From Methanoregula sp. (GTDB taxonomy: Archaea; Halobacteriota; Methanomicrobia; Methanomicrobiales; Methanospirillaceae): a stretch of DNA of 5,391 bases. The translations under genes and the position numbers were made by a program. Position 1 is the first letter of the stretch. The number at the start of each line of letters is the position of its first letter. Positions 1 to 4,847 of this stretch are shown piece by piece. The notes beneath the pieces were generated by a model. It worked only from the letters and a program-made list of their open reading frames with translations. It had not been told where the DNA came from and did not search any database. The stretch is from assembly GCF_002835825.1 (NCBI RefSeq), contig NZ_PIZH01000137.1, positions 1-5,391 on the forward strand, read 5' to 3'.

Positions 1-488
1 ATCCGGTAGGAGCGGTGCCGCACTCCCATGATATAACCGTCCTCCGTGCTGGTTGCAGTAATCTCCAGGTCATCGGGAAGGGAGGCATCCTGTGCAATAA
101 AGGAATGATACCGGGTGGCAATAAAGGGCGTTGGGACCTTGTCGAAGATCCCCGTCCCCCTGTGCCGGATGACCGAAGTCTTCCCATGCATCAGGTGCGG
201 TGCGCGGACAACCTCGCCGCCAAATGCGGTGCAGATCACCTGGTGGCCAAGACAGACCCCGAGCGTGGGGATCTTCCGGCTCATTGTTTCCAGAACATCA
301 GGACAAATCCCGGCATCCTGCGGGGTTCCCGGGCCTGGTGAGAGGATGATGCGGTCGCAGGGAGTTTTCTGTACCGTATCGAGAGGAGTGTCGCAGGGCA
401 GGACGATTGGTTCTGCTCCAAGCTTTCCCACCTGCTGGTACAGGTTATAGGTGAAACTATCGTAACAGTCTACGATCAGTACTTTCAT
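1..488 (-). CDS. trpG: Anthranilate synthase component II, glutamine amidotransferase subunit (3' end outside window)
   Basis: Class I glutamine amidotransferase subunit of anthranilate synthase. It releases ammonia from glutamine and passes it to TrpE for anthranilate synthesis in the cytoplasm. I translated 162 codons from the ATG at 488-486. The start MKVLIVDCYDSFTYNL is typical of TrpG/PabA. The oxyanion-hole motif SPGPGTP lies at residues 50-56 and the nucleophile elbow GVCLGHQ at 77-83, with Cys79 as the expected catalytic cysteine. HGK (101-103) and RYHS (126-129) are also family motifs. The usual length is about 190 residues, so the catalytic His-Pro-Glu should lie just beyond the left edge. 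The start overlaps the trpE stop as ATGA, and GGGAG at 496-500 sits 7 nt upstream as ribosome-binding site, so the two genes are probably translationally coupled. PabA is the main alternative; pairing with a feedback-type TrpE favours TrpG, though one subunit may serve both pathways. Confidence 0.95.
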   Translation of the reverse strand, partial: MKVLIVDCYDSFTYNLYQQVGKLGAEPIVLPCDTPLDTVQKTPCDRIILSPGPGTPQDAGICPDVLETMSRKIPTLGVCLGHQVICTAFGGEVVRAPHLMHGKTSVIRHRGTGIFDKVPTPFIATRYHSFIAQDASLPDDLEITATSTEDGYIMGVRHRSYR

Positions 489-2011
489 GAACAGGCTCCC
501 GAACGTTCGATTGCCCGGACCATTGCCGCCGCTTTGTTCTCGGTCTCTTTCCACTCGTTTTCCGGAACCGAATCGGCAACGATTCCTGCACCGACCTGGA
601 CATATGCCCGCCCGTTCATCACCTGTATCGTCCGTATGGCGATGGCGAAATCCAGGTTCCGGTCAAACCCGATGTACCCCACAGCACCGGCATACAGCCC
701 CCGGCTCTCCGGCTCCTGTTCGTCGATGATCTGCATTGCCCGGATCTTGGGGGCACCCGATACGGTCCCGGCCGGGAAACAGGACTTGAAGGCATCATAG
801 CAGTCCAGGTTGTCGCGGAGCGTGCCGCTGACGGTTGACACGATATGCTGGACATGGGAGAACTTCTCGATGCCCATGAACTCGCTGACCTGCACCGACC
901 CGAAGCGGCAGACCCGGCCAAGGTCGTTCCGGGCAAGGTCGACGAGCATGGTGTGCTCTGCACGTTCTTTCTTGTCCATCAGCAGTTCTTTTTCCAGCTT
1001 TTCATCATCCGCTGCCGTATGGCCCCGCGGGCGTGTTCCGGCAATCGGGACCGTTGTCACGCGGCGGTTCTCTACCCTCACCAGCATCTCGGGACTTGCC
1101 CCGATGATCTTCTCATCACCGAAATCGAGGTAATACATATACGGGCTCGGGTTGATCCCACGCAGGGCAGCATAGACCAAAAAGGGATTTTCCGGAACGG
1201 GGAAGTCCAGTCTCCGTGAGAGCACTGCCTGGAAAATGTCCCCGGCAACGATATGACTCTTGACTTCAGTTACTGCCTGCTCAAATGTTTTTTGGGAAAC
1301 TGAAGTTCCAACAGGAGGGGGCGTCGCTTTTGTATGATGGGGAACATTGCCGGGGGTAGTGGGACCCAGTCCTGCGATCCTGCCCGCAAGGGACTGTATC
1401 TTTTGGGAGCATTTCTCATACTCTTTCTTAAGATCAGAATCATAAGTGAGGAACGGGCTGGAGAAGATATAGAGCCGCTTATCCCGGTGATCGATCACGA
1501 TACAGTCTTTTGTGAGCATGAACCGGGCATCGGGATAGCCATCAGCGAGTCCTGCCGGGTTTTTCGCGGACCGTTTTACGTTGTCAAAGAGTGTGTACAC
1601 ACAGTCATACGCGAAATACCCGACCATGCCCCCGAAAAACCGGGGGGCCTTGACATTCATATAATGGAACCGCGAGAGGATCGCTTTTATTTGATCAACC
1701 GGGTTAGTGCCGTCAGGGTCCCGGGCAATAGCGGTAAATGGCTCATTTCCGGCAACCTCAACGGTGTCCCGTACCGTGACAATCATCTCCGGTTCTATCC
1801 CGATAAAGGAATACCGGGCAAGTTTCTCGCTCCCCTCCATTGATTCCAGCAGGAACCCGCATCCCGTTCTCGTGCCCTCATAAAGGTCAAGCGGCGAGAT
1901 ATCCGGGAGCGGCAGTTCCGCACACAGGGGGATGATGAGCGGTTTGGGCTGGGTCCTCACCGCCGTAATAAACTCATCCAGTCCCAGGTTGAGTGTCAGT
2001 TTTTGTGTCAT
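485..2011 (-). CDS. trpE: Anthranilate synthase component I
   Basis: Large subunit of anthranilate synthase. It binds chorismate and, with ammonia from TrpG, makes anthranilate and pyruvate, the first committed step of tryptophan synthesis. The 508-residue length is normal. The N-terminal domain carries LLES (54-57) and RYSFIG (66-71), the region that in known TrpE proteins binds tryptophan for feedback inhibition. The C-terminal chorismate-binding domain (about 240-503) shows GDIFQAVLSRR (257-267), GASPE (304-308), PIAGTRPRG (322-330), LVDLARNDLGRV (356-367), PAGTVSGAPK (413-422) and VGAGIVADSVPENEWKETENKA (473-494, given in part by its key residues G, G, E, E and K). The LLES element and the GTRPRG motif favour TrpE over PabB. 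The ATG at 2011 gives the expected N-terminus; no strong Shine-Dalgarno precedes it. It is the first gene of the operon, overlaps trpG by 4 bp, and lies about 110 nt downstream of a TATA box. Confidence 0.97.
   Translation of the reverse strand: MTQKLTLNLGLDEFITAVRTQPKPLIIPLCAELPLPDISPLDLYEGTRTGCGFLLESMEGSEKLARYSFIGIEPEMIVTVRDTVEVAGNEPFTAIARDPDGTNPVDQIKAILSRFHYMNVKAPRFFGGMVGYFAYDCVYTLFDNVKRSAKNPAGLADGYPDARFMLTKDCIVIDHRDKRLYIFSSPFLTYDSDLKKEYEKCSQKIQSLAGRIAGLGPTTPGNVPHHTKATPPPVGTSVSQKTFEQAVTEVKSHIVAGDIFQAVLSRRLDFPVPENPFLVYAALRGINPSPYMYYLDFGDEKIIGASPEMLVRVENRRVTTVPIAGTRPRGHTAADDEKLEKELLMDKKERAEHTMLVDLARNDLGRVCRFGSVQVSEFMGIEKFSHVQHIVSTVSGTLRDNLDCYDAFKSCFPAGTVSGAPKIRAMQIIDEQEPESRGLYAGAVGYIGFDRNLDFAIAIRTIQVMNGRAYVQVGAGIVADSVPENEWKETENKAAAMVRAIERSGACS
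496..500 (-). promoter_or_regulatory. Ribosome-binding site of trpG
   Basis: The minus strand reads GGGAG here, 7 nt before the trpG ATG at 488. It lies inside the last codons of trpE. It supports the overlapping start and reinitiation or coupled translation of the two subunits in equal amounts. Confidence 0.65.
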
Positions 2012-2028
2012 TTTTCTCGTAACCGATA

Positions 2029-2044
2029 CGGCCTGTCGGGGCCG
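2029..2044 (-). other. Small GC-rich stem-loop in the trpE leader
   Basis: CGGCC at 2029-2033 can pair with GGCCG at 2040-2044 across a 6-nt loop, 17 nt before the trpE start. It would lie in the 5' untranslated RNA if transcription begins near 2097. The stem has only 5 bp, so it may have no function. No run of T and no Trp codons accompany it, so it does not look like a bacterial-type attenuator. Confidence 0.3.
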
Positions 2045-2098
2045 CTTGTTCTGTCTGTGATAATTCCTGTTTTTGCGGAAGCATTTCCACAGAGTGTG

Positions 2099-2155
2099 AG
2101 TACATGGTCAACTTTGTACATATTTATACATTATTGTAATTTTTTGGTTATTGTA
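2099..2155. promoter_or_regulatory. TGTA/TACA half-site cluster, candidate tryptophan operator
   Basis: On the plus strand TACA occurs at 2101-2104, 2117-2120 and 2127-2130, and TGTA at 2115-2118, 2135-2138 and 2152-2155. Two of them overlap as the full palindrome TGTACA at 2115-2120, which touches the TATA box on its downstream side. The archaeal regulator TrpY of Methanothermobacter is known to bind TRP boxes with the core TGTACA and to repress trp genes by blocking the promoter. The position here fits such a mechanism. Whether this organism has a TrpY-like regulator cannot be seen from the window, and AT-rich DNA produces some such half-sites by chance. Confidence 0.5.
2121..2128 (-). promoter_or_regulatory. 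TATA box of the trpE operon
   Basis: The minus strand reads TATAAATA, a near-consensus archaeal box A, inside the most AT-rich stretch of the window. With the usual spacing of about 25 nt, transcription would start near 2095-2100 and leave an untranslated leader of about 85-90 nt before trpE. No other element in the gap matches the consensus as well on this strand. Confidence 0.75.
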
Positions 2156-2236
2156 GTATTTTTTATTGCATTTTTAGGTGATGACCGACCATTATGGAAG
2201 ATCGCGCGGAATTGCGGATTCTGAATATCTCCCTGT

Positions 2237-2273
2237 CACGTCACGATACTGGACACCGCCCCCAGCACGTCAC
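2237..2273. repeat. Short direct repeat CACGTCAC
   Basis: The 8-bp sequence CACGTCAC occurs at 2237-2244 and again at 2266-2273, 29 bp apart start to start, upstream of the membrane-protein gene. It could be a pair of regulator binding sites or a chance repeat. There is no third copy nearby. Confidence 0.35.
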
Positions 2274-2302
2274 ACTAGTTCCCAAAACGGATGTCCAACA
2301 CT

Positions 2303-2309
2303 CTTATAG
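2303..2309 (+). promoter_or_regulatory. Weak TATA-like element upstream of the membrane-protein gene
   Basis: CTTATAG lies 43 nt before the ATG at 2352. A start of transcription about 25 nt downstream would leave a leader of roughly 20 nt, enough to contain the Shine-Dalgarno site at 2339-2345. The match to the archaeal consensus is only partial. The stronger plus-strand match TTTATACA at 2123-2130 would give a leader of nearly 200 nt. Confidence 0.35.
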
Positions 2310-2338
2310 CCTGCCCTCCAACACTGATACGAAATTCC

Positions 2339-2345
2339 GGGAGGT
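2339..2345 (+). promoter_or_regulatory. Shine-Dalgarno site of the membrane-protein gene
   Basis: GGGAGGT, 6 nt before the ATG at 2352, matches the archaeal 16S rRNA 3' end very well. It fixes that ATG as the start over the internal Met16, which lies directly before the first membrane segment. Confidence 0.8.
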
Positions 2346-2351
2346 CACATA

Positions 2352-2963
2352 ATGCACTGTCGTTCACATTCCTTAGGGTGGGTGTTTGCAACCCGGATGA
2401 TCGGGATCATCTGCCTTCTGATCGCTATCGTCCTTGCAAACATCCTGACGCATTACGTGGAAAGCCCGCTCTTTACGTCTGGCGTAACATTCATCAACGA
2501 AAATTTCTGGCTGCTTGTCCTTATTGCGCTGATCCTCATGGTCGGTGACGTTTTTGCAGCATTCCCGTTTCCCTTCAATCTCCCCGCTCCGATCATAACG
2601 GCATTTGGCAGCGTTTTTCTCATCATGTTCATGCTCAGGATCTTCCAGTGGACAGATTCCGTTACTTCAACCACACTCTCTCCCCTGTTCTCGTTCCTGG
2701 CACCGGTTATCGCGACGGTGATATTTCTCATCGTCCTCGTCAGTGGGTATTATGCGATCCTGCGCCAGCTCTGGTTCCAGTCTTCCGCCACGGACGTATC
2801 TGCTGACGGGCAGGTCTCGGGCGCACTAGGTTCAGGCGGGCCGGAGATGCATGCCCGTGAGGTCACGGATGCAAAAACCTGGGAGGAGATTGGGGCAGAA
2901 CTCCGCCTGATGCTCTACGATATTATCCACCGGTTCCGGCAGGAGATACGCAAAAATCAGTAG
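2352..2963 (+). CDS. Predicted four-helix membrane protein, function unknown
   Basis: A 203-residue protein I do not recognise. It shows four hydrophobic segments: about 16-34, 51-70, 78-97 and 112-136. The second and third are joined by the short loop FPFPFNLPAP with four prolines. Positive residues precede the first segment and follow the fourth, which suggests that both ends face the cytoplasm. A flexible Gly/Ser-rich stretch (about 144-164) then leads to a charged C-terminal helix (about 171-203) with alternating acidic and basic residues, perhaps for binding a partner. There are no catalytic motifs, metal-binding clusters or secretion signal beyond the first helix. The start is fixed by a strong Shine-Dalgarno site. 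The gene is divergent from trpE and convergent with the small minus-strand gene at 3000, so it is probably transcribed alone. Base and codon use match the neighbours. It is surely coding, but its role is open. Confidence 0.85.
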   Translation: MHCRSHSLGWVFATRMIGIICLLIAIVLANILTHYVESPLFTSGVTFINENFWLLVLIALILMVGDVFAAFPFPFNLPAPIITAFGSVFLIMFMLRIFQWTDSVTSTTLSPLFSFLAPVIATVIFLIVLVSGYYAILRQLWFQSSATDVSADGQVSGALGSGGPEMHAREVTDAKTWEEIGAELRLMLYDIIHRFRQEIRKNQ

Positions 2964-2967
2964 GCAC

Positions 2968-2992
2968 GGGGGACTGTGAAACCCGGTCCCCT
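2968..2992. terminator. Stem-loop between convergent genes
   Basis: GGGGAC at 2969-2974 pairs with GTCCCC at 2986-2991 over an 11-nt loop, with a possible G-T pair outside it. It begins 5 nt after the stop of the plus-strand membrane-protein gene and lies 8 nt beyond the stop of the minus-strand gene. It could mark the RNA 3' end in both directions. Archaeal termination relies mainly on T-runs, so the stem may instead protect the RNA end. Confidence 0.45.
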
Positions 2993-2999
2993 GTCAGAA

Positions 3000-3233
3000 T
3001 TACCAATGAGGATTCTCTGAACGGAATTGTTTTTCTTTCTTTTCCATCTCTTCTGCGCTCAGGTGCGAGGGCATGCAGATACAACGATGTTCGATGAATA
3101 CTCCTTCTTTGAATGATCCCTGAGTCTCCCCTTCCCGGCACGCCCCATAGGTTTCGTTATCACAATCATGGTACACGTGGGACAAGCCTTCCCGTTCTGC
3201 ACATTCTTTAGCTTCGATCCATGATACAGCCAT
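3000..3233 (-). CDS. Small Cys-rich, charged protein, function unknown
   Basis: From the ATG at 3233 this is 77 residues; from a GTG at 3257 it would be 85. I do not recognise the family. The sequence looks coding: acidic and basic residues alternate, the tail EEMEKKEKQF is helical in character, and Trp, Tyr, His and Cys are spread along it. With the ATG start the cysteines are at 11, 25, 32, 51 and 53, including CIC at 51-53. This suggests metal binding, a disulfide, or a modified peptide. There is no membrane segment or signal peptide. Neither start has a clear Shine-Dalgarno site, and no convincing TATA box precedes them. It lies downstream of the zinc-ribbon and radical SAM genes on the same strand, though a T-rich tract intervenes at 3318-3330. 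The competing frame at 2923-3141 lacks coding character. A spurious frame remains possible. Confidence 0.55.
   Translation of the reverse strand: MAVSWIEAKECAEREGLSHVYHDCDNETYGACREGETQGSFKEGVFIEHRCICMPSHLSAEEMEKKEKQFRSENPHW
3027..3043 (+). terminator. T-rich tract, candidate terminator of the membrane-protein gene
   Basis: The plus strand carries 13 T in 17 positions, including a run of five T at 3030-3034, about 65-80 nt after the stop codon at 2963. T-runs are the main intrinsic termination signal in archaea. The same bases, read on the other strand, encode the Lys/Glu-rich tail of the convergent small gene, so the tract may simply reflect that coding. Confidence 0.4.
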
Positions 3234-3317
3234 ACCGGAACAATGACCCGGAGACACTATGAGGTTGTCGGATATGGCAAACGGTGAAGGGGAATAGAAT
3301 ACCGGAAGAAATCAGGG

Positions 3318-3330
3318 AAAAAAGGAAAAA
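3318..3330 (-). terminator. T-run terminator after the zinc-ribbon gene
   Basis: On the minus strand the sequence is five T, two C, then six T, starting 9 nt after the stop codon of the zinc-ribbon gene. This is a good archaeal termination signal without a stem. If it is efficient, the next small gene needs its own promoter or lives on readthrough. Confidence 0.6.
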
Positions 3331-3338
3331 TGATGAAA

Positions 3339-3506
3339 TCAGAACCGGGGTTTCCGGTGCTTGGGCAGGCAGTCTCTGCAATAGACCGGCCTTCCTTCCG
3401 TGGGCTTGAACGGGACTTCGCATTCCTTTCCACAGTCTGAGCAGACTGTCTTTGTCATTTCCCTGGGACCGAAATTTCTCGGGCCACCAAAACTCTTTCT
3501 CTCCAT
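3339..3506 (-). CDS. CxxC-x17-CxxC zinc-ribbon miniprotein
   Basis: A 55-residue protein easily missed by length filters. It reads MERKSFGGPRNFGPREMTK, then Cys22-x2-Cys25, 17 residues, Cys43-x2-Cys46 and a basic tail PKHRKPRF. The spacing C-x2-C-x17-C-x2-C and the intervening EVPFKPTEGRPVYC are the hallmark of a small family, widespread in archaea and in candidate-phyla bacteria, annotated as a CxxC-x17-CxxC domain protein. The four cysteines very probably hold one zinc ion. The positively charged ends suggest contact with nucleic acid, perhaps RNA or the ribosome, but the function is not known. An in-frame TGA at 3516-3518 just upstream excludes a longer form, so ATG 3506 is the first possible start; no clear Shine-Dalgarno site is present. 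It has its own TATA box near 3590 and a T-run after its stop. The longer frame at 3208-3579 that covers it is a shadow. Confidence 0.88.
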   Translation of the reverse strand: MERKSFGGPRNFGPREMTKTVCSDCGKECEVPFKPTEGRPVYCRDCLPKHRKPRF

Positions 3507-3586
3507 TGTTTTTACTCATGCAGTGGTTATCTGCAAGTATACCATTACCTGTCCGGTATAAATACATCTCCCTCAACAAAGATGTT

Positions 3587-3595
3587 TTTATATAA
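3587..3595 (-). promoter_or_regulatory. TATA box of the zinc-ribbon gene
   Basis: The minus strand reads TTATATAAA, close to the archaeal consensus, 17 bp after the end of the radical SAM gene. Transcription would begin near 3565 and leave a leader of about 60 nt. A second TATA-like element at 3557-3564 (TATTTATA on the minus strand, TATAAATA on the plus strand) could start RNA near 3533, closer to the ATG. The two may be alternative promoters. Confidence 0.65.
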
Positions 3596-3612
3596 GAACC
3601 TCTATGCGCCGA

Positions 3613-4737
3613 CTACGGGATGATCTCGCACCCGTTGAACTTCTCATGATGGAATTGTGCCCAGGAAATTTTTCCTTCTGCAAGGAGTTTCCTGACCCGG
3701 GGCAGGGCCTCACTCAGCGCTGCATGGAGGTTCTCCACAGTGCTGCAGACAAGCCGTCGTTCGGGTTCGCTCCAGGGGCGGGTTATATTGGAATAGAGAC
3801 AGCGGCCCCCGCAGAATGTCCGGATAGGACAGTTGAGACACTCCCCTCCTACAGAAATATGATCGAGCTTTACGGGCTCCGCGTCCCTGATGTGACCAAC
3901 ATAGTACTGTTTCATCCCAATCATTACCGGGCAGGGTGCGATGTGGCCATCGGTCATGATGGTATAGTTCGTATGCCCGGATCCACACCGGAGCAGGGAG
4001 GGACGCCCGAGAAGAAGATCCTCCATGCAGTCCAGGAACGGGTACCAGCGGAGCACTTCGCCCTGCGTCTCCATATGATCGACCCAGTCCGTTACCAGGG
4101 TCCGGATCCCCGGATTATACGATCCGGCAACCCACGCGGCAAACTCCCGGTGGGAGAAGTCCCCGGCAAAGTTTGCGTCCAGCTGCCAGTGGATGGATGT
4201 AAACGGGAAGTCAGGATTTTCTGCCAGCCAGTGAACGGCATCCACGATATCTGTCTTTTCGGTTACGGTCATCCGTGCAATGAGTTCTCCCTCATATCCG
4301 TTGGCCCGGATATACCGGATGTTTTTCATAGCCCGGTCATACACCCCCTCTCCCCGGCTAGCATCGGTGAGTTCCCTCCTCCCGTCGAGGGAAACGAGGA
4401 TGGTGGTGAAACGGCTGATAATTGCCGGGGAAAGCCTGTCCAGCAGGAGCCCGTTGGTCTGCATCATGAACCGTTGTACCGGTGATTCCGTTATGATCCG
4501 TTCAATAAGATCGGCCCGGAGGAGTGGCTCGCCCCCGTAAAACGTCACCGTGGGCGCGGGGTCCTTCCTGAGGAATGCATAGAGGGTCTCCGGATCATAT
4601 TCCAGATCAATGGGGATCCGCTCGTCAATCTCTACTGCCCGTTCACTCTCGCTCTCATCGAGGTCAAGGAAGGCCTTGGCCCGGCAATAACTGCAGCAGA
4701 GGTTGCAGTTGTCTGTAAGGATGAGGTGGAAGTACAT
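3613..4737 (-). CDS. Radical SAM/SPASM protein, putative peptide- or protein-modifying enzyme (AF1577-like)
   Basis: A 374-residue radical SAM enzyme. The iron-sulfur motif CNLCCSYC (Cys11, Cys15, Cys18) binds the cluster that cleaves S-adenosylmethionine, and GGEP at 68-71 is the usual SAM-contacting motif. The C-terminal part is a SPASM domain with seven cysteines: Cys251, Cys269 (in GHIAPCPV), then C-x2-C-x5-C-x3-C at 300, 303, 309 and 313, and Cys331. These normally hold two further 4Fe-4S clusters and are typical of enzymes that modify peptides or proteins. The start MYFHLILTDNCNLCC and the end FNGCEIIP recall the archaeal group named after AF1577 (TIGR04084, from memory). The substrate is unknown. 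The enzyme is cytoplasmic and should be oxygen sensitive. The ATG at 4737 lies 8 residues before the conserved TDNC, which suits the family; no Shine-Dalgarno site precedes it, so the mRNA may be nearly leaderless. Length and motifs are intact. Confidence 0.93.
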   Translation of the reverse strand: MYFHLILTDNCNLCCSYCRAKAFLDLDESESERAVEIDERIPIDLEYDPETLYAFLRKDPAPTVTFYGGEPLLRADLIERIITESPVQRFMMQTNGLLLDRLSPAIISRFTTILVSLDGRRELTDASRGEGVYDRAMKNIRYIRANGYEGELIARMTVTEKTDIVDAVHWLAENPDFPFTSIHWQLDANFAGDFSHREFAAWVAGSYNPGIRTLVTDWVDHMETQGEVLRWYPFLDCMEDLLLGRPSLLRCGSGHTNYTIMTDGHIAPCPVMIGMKQYYVGHIRDAEPVKLDHISVGGECLNCPIRTFCGGRCLYSNITRPWSEPERRLVCSTVENLHAALSEALPRVRKLLAEGKISWAQFHHEKFNGCEIIP

Positions 4738-4768
4738 GGGATTTCTGTACTATTAGGCGTTGAATCAC

Positions 4769-4776
4769 GATAAAAC
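4769..4776 (-). promoter_or_regulatory. Candidate TATA box of the radical SAM gene
   Basis: The minus strand reads GTTTTATC, about 32 nt before the ATG at 4737. RNA would then start some 5-12 nt before the ATG, which agrees with the lack of a Shine-Dalgarno site. The match to consensus is moderate. Confidence 0.45.
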
Positions 4777-4812
4777 AGGATACTGCGGGCCCGGTCTCCC
4801 CGTGCCTTCGGT

Positions 4813-4821
4813 AAACTTATC
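4813..4821 (+). promoter_or_regulatory. Weak TATA-like element upstream of the archaellin-like gene
   Basis: AAACTTATC lies about 27-35 nt before the ATG at 4848, a spacing that would give a very short leader. AGGT abuts the ATG too closely to act as a normal Shine-Dalgarno site. The consensus match is poor. Confidence 0.3.
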
Positions 4822-4847
4822 ACCACGTTCTCCAGAAACGATCAGGT

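Larger units (their letters stand above)
2012..2351. other. Divergent intergenic region between trpE and the membrane-protein gene
   Basis: No convincing gene lies in these 340 bp. The part near 2105-2175 is strongly AT-rich in an otherwise GC-moderate window and holds the trpE promoter. The part from about 2176 to 2351 returns to normal base composition and holds a direct repeat, a weak TATA-like element and the Shine-Dalgarno site of the plus-strand gene. I saw no tRNA-like fold and no leader peptide with tryptophan codons. An open frame on the plus strand at 2003-2224 lacks coding character and overlaps the promoter. Confidence 0.75.

Noticed and set aside
15..450. Two overlapping plus-strand open frames (15-341 and 115-450)
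   Set aside because: They are antisense to trpG, whose motifs are unmistakable on the minus strand; composition is not protein-like.
619..963. 114-aa minus-strand frame rich in Ser, Arg and Pro
   Set aside because: Out-of-frame shadow of trpE; biased composition typical of shifted reading.
1594..1599. TGTACA inside trpE
   Set aside because: Lies in coding sequence far from a promoter; one or two chance copies of a 6-mer are expected in a window this size.
1334..1843. 169-aa plus-strand open frame
   Set aside because: Antisense to trpE; no recognised motif and no ribosome-binding site.
2012..2100. A trp attenuator or leader peptide upstream of trpE
   Set aside because: The short frame from the ATG near 2081 has no Trp codons, and no stem followed by a T-run was found.
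2003..2224. 73-aa plus-strand frame with a hydrophobic segment
   Set aside because: The hydrophobic part is a translation of the AT-rich trpE promoter; no Shine-Dalgarno site.
3208..3579. 123-aa minus-strand open frame with TTG start
   Set aside because: It covers the zinc-ribbon gene in another frame; its residues lack family features, whereas the 55-aa frame has exact CxxC-x17-CxxC spacing.
3604..4485. 293-aa plus-strand open frame
   Set aside because: Antisense to the radical SAM gene, which has all its cluster motifs; long antisense frames are common in GC-rich coding DNA.
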